Shown here one piece after another: positions 1 to 11,012 of a DNA stretch of 64,000 nt. Position numbers and translations under genes: made by a program. Position 1 is the first letter of the stretch; every line of letters begins with the position of its first letter. Under the pieces are notes generated by a model. That model worked only from the letters and a program-made list of their open reading frames with translations, did no database searches and was not told the DNA's origin. Origin of the DNA: Levilactobacillus acidifarinae DSM 19394 = JCM 15949 (GTDB lineage Bacteria; Bacillota; Bacilli; Lactobacillales; Lactobacillaceae). The stretch lies in contig NZ_AZDV01000026.1 in NCBI RefSeq assembly GCF_001434835.1, forward strand, positions 212,063 to 276,062. The letters are read 5' to 3'.

Positions 1-1
1 A

Positions 2-196
2 GTTAAAATTAACGACTGGAAGTTGCAGTTGCAGGGCCTGTTACGTCAAGCTGTACAGGCCGTCCTGGAAACCAGTTCACCGCGCGACATTACGGGGATT
101 AAGGACAGTAAGGACCGACCGTTCAATATTTTTACGGCGCAGAGTCGCTTAAGTTACAACGTGCACATCCATTTGAACCTAACTAAGAAGGCGTGA
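2..196 (+). CDS. casA: Cse1/CasA (Cas8e), C-terminal end only
   Basis: This is the last 64 codons of the large subunit of the type I-E Cascade complex, which recognises the PAM and recruits Cas3. The gene starts before the window. The frame is open from base 2 to a TGA at 194-196. It contains a SSPRDITG stretch followed by FNIFTAQS and ends in HLNLTKKA, which resembles the C-terminal four-helix bundle of Cse1 proteins. It is followed directly by cse2, as in all I-E operons. The identification rests on this short tail and on gene order. cas3 must lie further upstream, outside the window. Confidence 0.8.
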   Translation, partial: VKINDWKLQLQGLLRQAVQAVLETSSPRDITGIKDSKDRPFNIFTAQSRLSYNVHIHLNLTKKA

Positions 197-201
197 TGAT
201 T

Positions 202-819
202 ATGGGAAATAAAGTAAAAAAAACTGTTGAGGAGACGACGGATACCATCATCCGGGCGCTTTATCGTGAAGGTAATCCGAATAAAGCGGTATTGGCGGGT
301 CTGAGAAGTACCACCACGTTGACCGGTCACCGGGCGCAAGCAGTCTGGCCCATCATGTTGGCTAACCTGGATGAGGGGATGTTGAGTAAGACCGGTCAAC
401 CCACCTATGCGGAAATGGCGATTTTTGCCGCGTTACGGTTTTACGCTATCCAACAACAAGGGGTCGAGGGTCACATGGTTTATGGCTCCGCTAAGGCTAA
501 AGACGAAGATGACAAAGGTGTTGCATTGTTTAAGGCCCTAGCTCAATTACGAAGTCAAGAGGGCCAGCAAGTTGCCTTAGATCGCCGAGTTCGCGCTGTG
601 CTGGAAACAACGAACGTGACGAGCATGATCAATTCGTTGTCCCATTTAATTAGTATTTTAAAGTCCCATAATCGGGGACAAAAAATTGATTATGCGGCTC
701 TAGCTCAGGATCTGTACAACGCGCAGTGGGGGAACCGTCAAGCAAATCAGGTTCACCTGTACTGGGGGCAACAATACTATTGGAATGGTTCTACGACAAA
801 TGAAGGGAAGAAAAACTAA
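202..819 (+). CDS. casB: Cse2/CasB, Cascade small subunit
   Basis: Small, mostly helical subunit that stabilises the non-target DNA strand in the type I-E Cascade complex. The protein has about 205 residues and contains the GVEGHMVYGSA and LDRRVRAVL segments expected between the two helical halves of Cse2. The start is uncertain: GTG 193, ATG 196 (ATGA overlap with the casA stop) and ATG 202 are all in frame. The AAGAAGG at 185-191 is best spaced for 202. The stop TAA at 817-819 overlaps the next ATG, so translation is coupled to cas7e. Confidence 0.9.
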   Translation: MGNKVKKTVEETTDTIIRALYREGNPNKAVLAGLRSTTTLTGHRAQAVWPIMLANLDEGMLSKTGQPTYAEMAIFAALRFYAIQQQGVEGHMVYGSAKAKDEDDKGVALFKALAQLRSQEGQQVALDRRVRAVLETTNVTSMINSLSHLISILKSHNRGQKIDYAALAQDLYNAQWGNRQANQVHLYWGQQYYWNGSTTNEGKKN

Positions 820-1892
820 TGACTACTCAAAACTTATACCTCGACATTAACGTGTTACAGACGGTCCCATCCTCTAACTTAAACCGAGATGATACGGGTG
901 CCCCAAAGACGGCTCTGTACGGTGGCGTGACGCGAGCACGGGTTTCTTCGCAAAGTTGGAAACGTGCCGTCCGCTCAACTTTTCGGGAAGATAATGTCGA
1001 TGTCGGAACACGGACCAAGGAAGCTGCCCAATTATTGGTCAACGAACTGAAGCAACAAGACACCACGTTAGACGACGATGCGGCGTGGGCTAAGACTGAC
1101 GCGGCCTTCAAGGCGGCGGGCGTTAAACTAAACAAAGACCATGAAACGGGTGCGCTGCTACTGATTAGTCGCGGACAACTTGAAAAATTGGCCCAATATT
1201 TATTGGCTAACGATGATCTTGATAAAAAAGAAGTCAAGAAGGTCTTAAAGGGTGATCAATCCCTAGACTTAGCGTTATTTGGTCGCATGGTGGCCGATAA
1301 TCCGGAACTAAACGTGGATGCAGCGGCGCAAGTGGCCCATGCTATTTCCACGCACGAAGTTGTTCCAGAATATGACTACTTTACGGCTTTGGATGATTTA
1401 CAAGGCGAGGACGAAACCGGTGCGGCCATGCTGGGGAGTATTGAATACAACTCATCAACCCTTTATCGCTACGCCAACGTGAACGTGAACGAATTAGTGC
1501 ACAACTTAAATGCGGAAGATGCGGTTCACGGTGTTGCTGATTTCATCAAGGATTTTCTCTTGTCGATGCCAACGGGGAAGCAAAACACCTTTGCCAACAA
1601 GACCTTACCAAGCTATGTGCTGATCACGTTGCGTCCAGATACGCCGGTTAACCTGGTCTCGGCCTTTGAAAAGCCAGTGGACTCACGTGATGGCTACGTT
1701 GCCGCTTCAATTGACCGGTTGGAAGCAGAGTATCAAACGACCCAACAATTTGTCGACACGCCACGGTTGAACGTGGTCCTAGGAAAGGCCGATTCTCAAA
1801 TTGGTGAAGTGGCGACGAACTTAGCTGATTTACTTAGCAAGGTTACCGGCAGCTTGACGGAGGCGATTCAGGATGAAGACACTAACGCTTAG
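819..1892 (+). CDS. cas7e: Cas7e/CasC, Cascade backbone subunit
   Basis: Backbone protein of type I-E Cascade; six copies coat the crRNA spacer. At 357 residues it has the usual length. The N-terminus (LYLDINVLQTVPSSNLNRDD) and the following GGVTRARVSSQSWKRA segment are diagnostic of the Cse4/CasC family, as is FNKT-like FANKTLPSYV near residue 265. The ATG overlaps the cse2 stop (TAATG). The 3' end overlaps the cas5e start by 20 bp. No frameshift or missing core segment is seen. Confidence 0.96.
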   Translation: MTTQNLYLDINVLQTVPSSNLNRDDTGAPKTALYGGVTRARVSSQSWKRAVRSTFREDNVDVGTRTKEAAQLLVNELKQQDTTLDDDAAWAKTDAAFKAAGVKLNKDHETGALLLISRGQLEKLAQYLLANDDLDKKEVKKVLKGDQSLDLALFGRMVADNPELNVDAAAQVAHAISTHEVVPEYDYFTALDDLQGEDETGAAMLGSIEYNSSTLYRYANVNVNELVHNLNAEDAVHGVADFIKDFLLSMPTGKQNTFANKTLPSYVLITLRPDTPVNLVSAFEKPVDSRDGYVAASIDRLEAEYQTTQQFVDTPRLNVVLGKADSQIGEVATNLADLLSKVTGSLTEAIQDEDTNA

Positions 1893-2598
1893 ACTCACGG
1901 CACCTTTGCAGTCGTATGGTAACCAAGCGACCTTTGAACGCCGAACTTCTGGCGATTTTCCGTCCAAGAGCGCCATTATCGGGATGATGGCGGCAGCACT
2001 GGGTTACCGCCGCGACGATGACCGTATTCTGGCACTTAATGACCTGGTCTTTGCGGTCAGAGTGGACCAAGGAGGCAAGCCCCTGACTGAGTTTCAAACG
2101 GTTGAGTGGAAGCAGGGCACCCGTAAGTTGACGCACCGAGACTATCTCCAGGATGCCGTTTTTATGGTGGCCGTGGGGAGCGAGGATGAAACCACGATAA
2201 CGCGGATTCATGAGGCACTGCAACGCCCCAAGTTCCAGTTATTTCTTGGTCGCCGGGCCAGTGTTCCCGCGGGGGTGCTACAAATTCGCGAATTTGCCGA
2301 TCAGACCCCGATTACGATCTTAAAAAGGCTGGCTTGGCAGGCGTCGGGCTGGTACCAAAAGCGGTATACCAAGTGGCACCCTCAGGCAGCGACCGTGACG
2401 TTAGATATGTACGCGGATGCGGTGTTATTACCCAATAAGCATCGGGTCATGGTCAGAGACCGAGTTGAGTCATTTGATCAACGTAATCGCCGCTATGGAT
2501 TTCGACCGTTGGCGACGGAGCGGGTAACGTTGCCCAATTCACTGGTTGAAAAGGTTGACCAGGTTGCCACGGAACATGACCCGTTTAGCGTACTTTAG
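1873..2598 (+). CDS. cas5e: Cas5e/CasD, crRNA 5'-handle binding subunit
   Basis: RAMP-family Cascade subunit that caps the 5' handle of the crRNA. It has 241 residues. The N-terminal LRLTAPLQSYG followed by RRTSGDFPSKSAIIGMMAAALG matches the conserved Cas5 start, in which the S-K-S-x-I-x-G segment forms the base of the thumb. A second conserved piece is FLGRRASVPAG. The start codon lies inside the end of cas7e, indicating translational coupling. Confidence 0.96.
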   Translation: MKTLTLRLTAPLQSYGNQATFERRTSGDFPSKSAIIGMMAAALGYRRDDDRILALNDLVFAVRVDQGGKPLTEFQTVEWKQGTRKLTHRDYLQDAVFMVAVGSEDETTITRIHEALQRPKFQLFLGRRASVPAGVLQIREFADQTPITILKRLAWQASGWYQKRYTKWHPQAATVTLDMYADAVLLPNKHRVMVRDRVESFDQRNRRYGFRPLATERVTLPNSLVEKVDQVATEHDPFSVL

Positions 2599-2613
2599 AA
2601 GGGAGTTAGCTGT

Positions 2614-3285
2614 ATGTATCTATCACGAGTTGAAGTTGATAGTCGTAATCGTCAAAAAATAAAAGACCTAACTCACTTAGGCGCTTACCATAATTGGGTT
2701 GAACAGAGTTTTCCAAAAGAGATTGCCCAAAAGGAACGTCACCGCCACCTTTGGCGACTGGATAATTTGGGAGGCAAACAATACTTACTAGTCCTCAGTG
2801 AAGAGAAGCCGGATATTCAAAAATTAGTGACCTACGGAGTTACTGGCACGGCTATGATCAAAACCTATGATTCATTCTTAGATAAGATTCAGACGGGCCA
2901 GATTATGCAATTTCGATTGACGGCTAATCCTTCGCGTAAGATTAGTCGTCCGGGTCAAAAACAGGGACGGGTTGTGCCCCACATTACGGTAGACCAGCAA
3001 CGAAACTGGCTGATTGAGCGGGCTGCGGCAAGTGGGTTTGAGTTAGTTCAACAAGAAATCGTTGATGAGCCAGAGGCTCCCGTTAGCCGGGCGTTTGATA
3101 TCGTCGCGCGGGATTGGCCGGTATTACACCATAAAAAGGAACATAGCGTGCGTCTTAGTCGGGTAACTTTTGAAGGCCTTTTACGGGTAACGGACGTTGA
3201 GGCGTTTAAGACCACGTTAACGCAAGGCCTCGGCCGTGAAAAAGCATTTGGCATGGGTCTGATGACGGTAATTCCGGAAAGGTAG
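2614..3285 (+). CDS. cas6e: Cas6e/CasE, CRISPR RNA endoribonuclease
   Basis: Metal-independent nuclease that cuts each repeat transcript at the 3' base of its hairpin and stays bound to the crRNA 3' end. It has 223 residues. His26 (GAYHNWVE) is at the position of the catalytic histidine of Cse3 family members. The C-terminal glycine-rich loop GLGREKAFGMGLM is the hallmark of Cas6. A GAAGGGAG ribosome binding site lies at 2599-2606. Its substrate would be the perfect 7-8 bp palindromic stem in the repeats at 5183-6860. Confidence 0.95.
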   Translation: MYLSRVEVDSRNRQKIKDLTHLGAYHNWVEQSFPKEIAQKERHRHLWRLDNLGGKQYLLVLSEEKPDIQKLVTYGVTGTAMIKTYDSFLDKIQTGQIMQFRLTANPSRKISRPGQKQGRVVPHITVDQQRNWLIERAAASGFELVQQEIVDEPEAPVSRAFDIVARDWPVLHHKKEHSVRLSRVTFEGLLRVTDVEAFKTTLTQGLGREKAFGMGLMTVIPER

Positions 3286-5153
<1,868 letters not shown>

Positions 5154-5182
5154 GAATGCCGATTTAACGGGATTTGTTTAGT
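5154..5182 (+). promoter_or_regulatory. CRISPR leader (unusually short intergenic part)
   Basis: Only 29 bp separate the cas2 stop from repeat 1. The decayed repeats are at the far end of the array (6771-6860), so this is the leader side. Any promoter and Cas1 recognition element must extend back into the 3' end of cas2. I see no convincing -35/-10 pair here. Confidence 0.5.
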
Positions 5183-6860
5183 GTATTCCCCACACGTGTG
5201 GGGGTGATTCCCAGTCGACGGGCTGGCGGATCTAAATCCTTCAGTATTCCCCACACGTGTGGGGGTGATTCTTAGGTGACACGGCTATTGATACGGACGT
5301 TGAAGTATTCCCCACACGTGTGGGGGTGATTCCCATGAAATATCTAATCAAGCCGCCCCAAGGTAGTATTCCCCACACGTGTGGGGGTGATTCTCACCCA
5401 TCCGTCTAGCTTCGGTCTTGCCGTCTGTATTCCCCACACGTGTGGGGGTGATTCTGCACGTCGGATTATACGGACCGAATCGGCCCGGTATTCCCCACAC
5501 GTGTGGGGGTGATTCTTGTACGTGAAGTACGGGATTCCGTTTGGCGAGTAGTATTCCCCACACGTGTGGGGGTGATTCCATCACCATCAATCTTAAGGGG
5601 GTCTGATTATGGTATTCCCCACACGTGTGGGGGTGATTCCCAGCCGCACTCTTTGAAAGACGACCATATAAAGTATTCCCCACACGTGTGGGGGTGATTC
5701 CAGAAACGCCTAGTGTTTTTGCAACTTGCGTTAGTATTCCCCACACGTGTGGGGGTGATTCCATTATTTAGTACCTCCGTTCATAGATGCGATTGTATTC
5801 CCCACACGTGTGGGGGTGATTCCAAAGTTCTGCTCATTATCGCTTAAACGGTTAAGTATTCCCCACACGTGTGGGGGTGATTCTCAGGTTAGCCTTCCGG
5901 CCGCCAAGCCATTGGCGTATTCCCCACACGTGTGGGGGTGATTCTAACACTGACTATGCCATGAAGATAGCTTGGTTGTATTCCCCACACGTGTGGGGGT
6001 GATTCTGATTTGCCACGTTATCATATTAAAATTGATGGGTATTCCCCACACGTGTGGGGGTGATTCCGACGAAAGCGACGGGCGCCCCCGCCGCTTTTTG
6101 TATTCCCCACACGTGTGGGGGTGATTCTACTTCAACGAAATCAATTTTTAGTGTTGATGTGTATTCCCCACACGTGTGGGGGTGATTCCATTAAACCCAT
6201 GAAATGCAAGAAAACAAGCCGGTATTCCCCACACGTGTGGGGGTGATTCACTTATCGCCCAACACTTGGCTGGGGGCGATTAGTATTCCCCACACGTGTG
6301 GGGGTGATTCTTAGATTAGTCTATAAAATCCAGTTGACTCTTAGTATTCCCCACACGTGTGGGGGTGATTCCCACCTTCGGGCTGATCGTAAGACCGACT
6401 CGATGTATTCCCCACACGTGTGGGGGTGATTCCTCACGGTCGGCGGAGTCCATCCGAATTAAAATGTATTCCCCACACGTGTGGGGGTGATTCCGATACC
6501 GGTCATCAGGTCCATCATCACCGCCCGTATTCCCCACACGTGTGGGGGTGATTCTAAAGGGTTAGGCATTAACTGTCTGGCCCTTTTGTATTCCCCACAC
6601 GTGTGGGGGTGATTCTAAACGTTGACAAGCCTTTAAATAGTATGGTATGTATTCCCCACACGTGTGGGGGTGATTCCGTGGGCGCCCTCAAGTCCGTAGG
6701 TGGTCGTTCGTATTCCCCACACGTGTGGGGGTGATTCCGAAATGTCGCTGGCCAACGAGACGGCTTTTAAGTATTCCCCACATGTGTGGGGGTGATTCCT
6801 ACGCCCAATCCGAGATGGCAACTAACTATTTGTATTTCCCACATGCGTGTGGGAGTGAAC
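5183..6860 (+). CRISPR. Type I-E CRISPR array, 28 repeats and 27 spacers
   Basis: Repeats of 28 bp begin at 5183, 5244, 5305, 5366, 5427, 5488, then 5551 and every 61 bp up to 6832. The unit reads GTATTCCCC, ACACGTGTG, GGGGTGATTC. Copies 1-26 are identical. Copy 27 (6771) has one C-to-T change in the palindrome centre, and copy 28 (6832-6860) is degenerate with an extra base. Spacers are 33 bp except spacer 6 (5516-5550), which is 35 bp. The base after each repeat is C or T in 26 of 27 cases, so the functional unit is probably a 29-bp repeat plus a 32-bp spacer. Orientation matches other I-E arrays, with the hairpin followed by a short 5' handle. Confidence 0.99.
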
Positions 6861-7003
6861 TTTTACAAAAGAGAATAATTCCTATGCTACTAGGATTGGT
6901 TGAGGTTATCATGATTTATACTGATTTCCGAACTTGCTATTGTAGAGCCCTGTATGTGAGTAGAGAAAATTAACATTCTCGATGGATCAAACTAAGCATA
7001 AAA

Positions 7004-7033
7004 ATGACTGCCAGTCTTCAAACTAGCAGTCAT
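7004..7033 (-). terminator. Intrinsic terminator of the 7046-7384 gene
   Basis: Arms ATGACTGC and GCAGTCAT (7004-7011, 7026-7033). On the minus strand the hairpin is followed by TTTTTA. It lies just after the stop of the minus-strand gene. Confidence 0.8.
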
Positions 7034-7045
7034 TATGAGTCAAAA

Positions 7046-7384
7046 TTAATCAGCCGAACCAATCAGCTGTCCCCGAACCACATCGTCCCGTTGTTCGTAG
7101 GCTAATTGTTGTGCCGGCGTTCGCGGTTGATGCTCATCGACAGGCGTTAGTGTAATCGTCGAGACCTGTGAACGGCTATTGCGTAATGGCGCTAAGGCTT
7201 TCAGGCCGCCATTCGCTTGTGGAATTAGCGTGTAGTGCCGGTCCCGGAGTGCCGCAAAGTAGGTCTCGTAATTTGGGGCTTCCAAGTATTGGGGGGCTAG
7301 GTGGATCACTTCTCCTGTGGCGTGTTCGACAAAAGAGGGGTCAATCCAAACCGCTGGTGTTTTTAGTTGTTCCTCCATGGTCAT
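7046..7384 (-). CDS. Hypothetical protein, 112 residues
   Basis: I do not recognise this protein. It is soluble, without a signal peptide or membrane segment, and has a possible two-part layout: an N-terminal half ending in the NYETYFAALRDR region and a polar C-terminal half with HQPRTPAQQLAYEQRDD. A GAAGGGAAG ribosome binding site precedes ATG 7384; ATG 7378 is an alternative start. It is monocistronic, convergent with the CRISPR array, and has its own terminator. Codon use resembles the neighbouring core genes, so it is likely a real lactobacillar gene. Confidence 0.7.
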   Translation of the reverse strand: MTMEEQLKTPAVWIDPSFVEHATGEVIHLAPQYLEAPNYETYFAALRDRHYTLIPQANGGLKALAPLRNSRSQVSTITLTPVDEHQPRTPAQQLAYEQRDDVVRGQLIGSAD

Positions 7385-7450
7385 ACTTCCCTTCAGTGTT
7401 GTGTGATTAATTCTCTTAGAATTAACTTATCCATCTCCAGTATAGCCAAT

Positions 7451-7492
7451 TAGGCCCCAAGTCACGAGCAAACGGACTTGGGGCCTAACTTT
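7451..7492 (+). terminator. Strong plus-strand hairpin terminator
   Basis: Thirteen-base arms (7451-7463 and 7475-7487) around an 11-nt loop, followed by a T-rich run. There is no plus-strand gene immediately upstream. It could stop read-through from the CRISPR array or act as an attenuator before the ABC transporter operon at 7628. Confidence 0.65.
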
Positions 7493-7627
7493 TTAGCTTA
7501 TTTAAGTGATGAGGCTTTCAATTATCTCGCGATAAATTAGGAACTTACCGGATTGCCTTCACCTATTAAAAGGGTCACACTGAGATTATTAAACCAAAAC
7601 TAGTTTTGAAAAGGGGTTCATGGACTG

Positions 7628-9322
7628 ATGATTAAACGGTTATGGCAGCTTGGGGCGGCCCAACGCTGGAAAATGGGGGTTCAACTTTTAGGGCAATGGT
7701 TGAGTCGGTTGTTAGTGGTCACGTTGGTCTGGGCCGGTGCGCAGTGGGCGTTACGGGGCACCGTTAATGTCGGCTTACTCAGTCTAATTGGCATTCAATT
7801 AGTCGTTACGGTACTTTACCTGTTGGCGAGTGGCTGGTTGAGCCGCAACGGGTGGGCGGCCGCGGCCAGTCAGGACCTCCAAGAACAATTTTTAAACGCC
7901 ACCTTCCGGCCGACGCAGACCACAACCGACGTGATGCAGGGGCTCCAACAAGACCTCAGCACGTTGCGAGCGGTGACCATCTTTTTTGACACCATCATTC
8001 CGACCATCTTGCAACTGATCTTAACCGGGGTAGTGCTGATTGGCGTGGTTCTGAGCGTTCACGCCCGGACGGTGGCGATTCCCGTCGGCGGTATTTTATT
8101 GTTAGGCATGGGGATGGGCCTGTTACAGGGCCTGGGGAACCGGCAAAACCTGGCCTACATTCAAAGTTTTAACCAGATGGGTCAACGGTTTCTCGACGAC
8201 TTTCTAGGAATGAGTACGCTCATCATGTACCAGCGCCAACACCGCTACGCCCGCGACTTTGCGGCCGATTCGGAAGACTACCGGCAAAAGACCATGGGCG
8301 TCTTACGCTATCAGCTCCAGTCGCTCACCATCATGGATTTTTGCCTGTACGGGGCGATTGGTTATTTCTTACTGGCTCAGGTCAACGCGGTGAAGGCGCA
8401 CACGTTAGCCTTGAGTACGGCGCTGGGCATCGGTACGCTAACCGCGGTCTGGCTGATCGACTTTCGGCAGTTTGGGTACTTCATGCACGTCTTCATGTCG
8501 ACGTTGCCAAAATTACGGCACCTGTTTGCCGTGATCGACGCGGCCGCGGCACCCCAGAAAACCGCGGCGGCAGTCACGCTTGACGCGCCGGTCACCCGCT
8601 TGCAACTCACCGGCACGGTGGGCCACACTGATCAGCCCTTACTGACGACGGATTTAACGTTAACGGCGGGGCAACTGGTGGGACTGACTGGCCCCAGTGG
8701 GAGCGGGAAAAGCACGTTAGCCCAAACCTTAATGCAACGCCAACCGCTTTTAGCCGGGAAGGTGCTGGTCAACGGCACCACGGACCTGGCGACGGTGGCG
8801 CCGACCGATTGGTTAACCCATCTAGTCTACCTGGGACCCACGGCGAAACTTTTTGCCGGCAGCATTCAAGATAACTTATTATTGGGCAATCGGACCGCCG
8901 ATTGGCAGCAGCGCTTGCACGATCTGGGGCTCTGTCGCTTCGTGGCGGACTTGCCCGCGGGGTACGCCACCCCGGTCGGCGAAAACGGGGCACAATTGTC
9001 GCCGGGTCAACGCCAACAGGTGGCCGTCGCCCGCGCCGTTTTGGCGAACAAGGACGGGTATGTCTTTGACGAGGTGACGTCCAACATCGATCCGGATAAC
9101 GCCAATCAGATCTTGGCCGTGATCCAGCAATTGGCCCAAACCAAGCTGGTACTTCTGATCACGCACCGCCTAGACGACCTGCAACGACTCGACCACTTGG
9201 CCTTCTTGACGGATCAACGACTAGTGCAAGGGACCTTTACCAGTCTACAAGCGCAGGTCCCGGCGTTTGCCCAATTGGTTCAAGCACAACAACGCTTACT
9301 CAAGGAGGTGGCGACTGTATGA
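7628..9322 (+). CDS. CydD-like ABC exporter half (permease-ATPase)
   Basis: A 564-residue ABC half-transporter with an N-terminal six-helix membrane domain and a C-terminal ATPase. Walker A GPSGSGKST is near residue 355, the signature LSPGQ near 456, Walker B VFDEVTSN near 480 and the H-loop ITHR near 515. The region FLDDFLGMSTLIMYQRQ followed by DSEDYRQKTMGVLRY is typical of CydD, the subunit that with CydC exports thiols. It overlaps the next gene (ATGA at 9319), so the two likely form a heterodimer. No cydAB oxidase genes are in the window, so the substrate is uncertain. Confidence 0.85.
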   Translation: MIKRLWQLGAAQRWKMGVQLLGQWLSRLLVVTLVWAGAQWALRGTVNVGLLSLIGIQLVVTVLYLLASGWLSRNGWAAAASQDLQEQFLNATFRPTQTTTDVMQGLQQDLSTLRAVTIFFDTIIPTILQLILTGVVLIGVVLSVHARTVAIPVGGILLLGMGMGLLQGLGNRQNLAYIQSFNQMGQRFLDDFLGMSTLIMYQRQHRYARDFAADSEDYRQKTMGVLRYQLQSLTIMDFCLYGAIGYFLLAQVNAVKAHTLALSTALGIGTLTAVWLIDFRQFGYFMHVFMSTLPKLRHLFAVIDAAAAPQKTAAAVTLDAPVTRLQLTGTVGHTDQPLLTTDLTLTAGQLVGLTGPSGSGKSTLAQTLMQRQPLLAGKVLVNGTTDLATVAPTDWLTHLVYLGPTAKLFAGSIQDNLLLGNRTADWQQRLHDLGLCRFVADLPAGYATPVGENGAQLSPGQRQQVAVARAVLANKDGYVFDEVTSNIDPDNANQILAVIQQLAQTKLVLLITHRLDDLQRLDHLAFLTDQRLVQGTFTSLQAQVPAFAQLVQAQQRLLKEVATV

Positions 9323-10935
9323 GCCTATTTAAACGGTTACTAGTGACCGCTGGCCGCTTGAACTGGGTCCTGGCCGCCAGTATTTTGGCCGGACTCGCCG
9401 CCACCGGGTTTCAACTAGGCCTGTTGTGGGGCGGGTTTACGGTGTTGTTTCACCCCATCCCGTTCTGGTGGGTCTGGTTACTGGTCCTGGCGTTGGTCGG
9501 GGGGCTTTGTCGTTTCGGCGAACAGTATCTGGGACACTTGGCGGCCTTTAAAATCCTGGCACACCTGCGCAACCTGACCTACCAACAGCTCCTACGTTTA
9601 GCCCCCGCCAAGTTGGACGATCAACGCAGTAGCGACGTCCTCAAACTCCTGGCTCAAGACATCGGGCTGATTGAAATCTTCTACGCCCACACACTGGCCC
9701 CGGTGGTGATCGGAAGTCTGACGGCAGTGAGCTTCGTGATCATTTTTGGTCTTGCTTCGCCCTGGTTGGGTTTAATTGCTTTGATTGCTTACGCGGGCAT
9801 TGGTCTGGGGGTACCCCTGGCGACGCACCGACGGTTAAAACCGCTGACCACCGAGCTCAATGCCCGGGACTTGCAGGAACAACGCCAACTGGCCGAAGCC
9901 CTCACGGGACAACGGGAGCTGCAACAGTATCAAGCCACGTCCACGCGGTTGGCGCAACTCGACCAAGCCACGCACGCCTACTGGCAGGTGAACCGGCAAA
10001 AGGCGTTACGGCAGACCCAAACGGCCGTGATCATGCAGTTGATCGTGGTGCTGAGCTTGATGGCCGTGATCGGCGTCGTGGTTACGCAACACCTGTCGTT
10101 GGTCTGGGCAGTTCTCTTTCCCTTCACGTTCAGCCGGTTGTTAGCGCTGGGTAATTTACCAGGATCGTTGAGCGGGGGACTTCTCGCCGCGCAAAACGTC
10201 TTTGACTTTTTGGACGAAACGCCACGGGTGACGGCGGGTTCGGCGCAGTTGGGGCCTCTACAACGGACGCAACTGCAGCAAGTGGACTTTGCCTACCCGC
10301 AGCGGCCCACGGAGCCCATCTTACGGCACACCGATTTAACGGTGACGGCGGGAGAACGCCTCGGCCTGGTGGGTCCCAGTGGGGCCGGTAAGTCGACCAT
10401 TGTGAAACTCATCATGCGCTGGTACGCGGCCGACCGGGGGACCGTCACGTTTAACGGTCAAGCCGGCGAGACGTTATCGTTAGCGGCGGTGCGCCAAGCC
10501 ATCAACTACGTGCCTCAAACTGCACAAATTTTTACCGGGACGTTACGAGAAAATCTGACCTTACGCGACGAACAATTGACGGATGAGCGGCTCTGGCAGG
10601 TCTTGGACTGGCTGGACTTGGCTGCCACCGTACGCCGGTTGCCCGACCAACTGAACACCCGGGTGTCGCCCAACCGACCGGTACTTTCGGCCGGGGAGGG
10701 GCAACGCTTAGAACTGGCCCGGGCACTGGTCCAGCCGAGTGCCTTATTAATCCTAGACGAGCCCACCAGTAACCTGGACGTGCTTAACGAGGCCCTCATT
10801 TTAAAGACGGTGCGGCAGCACTACGCCGGCACCGTCATCCTGGTCACCCACCGGCCAAGTTCGTTAGCCCTGTGTGACCGGGTGCTGGCCTTACGGGACG
10901 GGCGCTTGGTTCCCGTTGATCGCGGCGCCGTTTGA
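9319..10935 (+). CDS. CydC-like ABC exporter half (permease-ATPase)
   Basis: Partner of the preceding gene; 538 residues. The membrane domain includes EQYLGHLAAFKILAHLRN and RSSDVLKLLAQDI, the layout seen in CydC. The ATPase has Walker A GPSGAGKST near residue 352, a signature LSAGE near 456, Walker B LLILDEPTSNLD near 478 and switch histidine VTHRP. The signature departs slightly from LSGGQ, as in many heterodimeric exporters. The two genes overlap by 4 bp and were probably made as one operon. Confidence 0.85.
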   Translation: MSLFKRLLVTAGRLNWVLAASILAGLAATGFQLGLLWGGFTVLFHPIPFWWVWLLVLALVGGLCRFGEQYLGHLAAFKILAHLRNLTYQQLLRLAPAKLDDQRSSDVLKLLAQDIGLIEIFYAHTLAPVVIGSLTAVSFVIIFGLASPWLGLIALIAYAGIGLGVPLATHRRLKPLTTELNARDLQEQRQLAEALTGQRELQQYQATSTRLAQLDQATHAYWQVNRQKALRQTQTAVIMQLIVVLSLMAVIGVVVTQHLSLVWAVLFPFTFSRLLALGNLPGSLSGGLLAAQNVFDFLDETPRVTAGSAQLGPLQRTQLQQVDFAYPQRPTEPILRHTDLTVTAGERLGLVGPSGAGKSTIVKLIMRWYAADRGTVTFNGQAGETLSLAAVRQAINYVPQTAQIFTGTLRENLTLRDEQLTDERLWQVLDWLDLAATVRRLPDQLNTRVSPNRPVLSAGEGQRLELARALVQPSALLILDEPTSNLDVLNEALILKTVRQHYAGTVILVTHRPSSLALCDRVLALRDGRLVPVDRGAV

Positions 10936-11012
10936 CGACTCACCGAGAAAAGTAGGGGTCTAACGGTTTATTTACCCGTGAGTTGTGGCAAACTAGAAGG
11001 TGAGGTGTTGAC

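Noticed and set aside
5348..6973. Several open frames inside the CRISPR array, with repeated HPHTCGEY or PPHVWGI peptides
   Set aside because: They are only the 61-bp repeat read in different frames; there are no ribosome binding sites.
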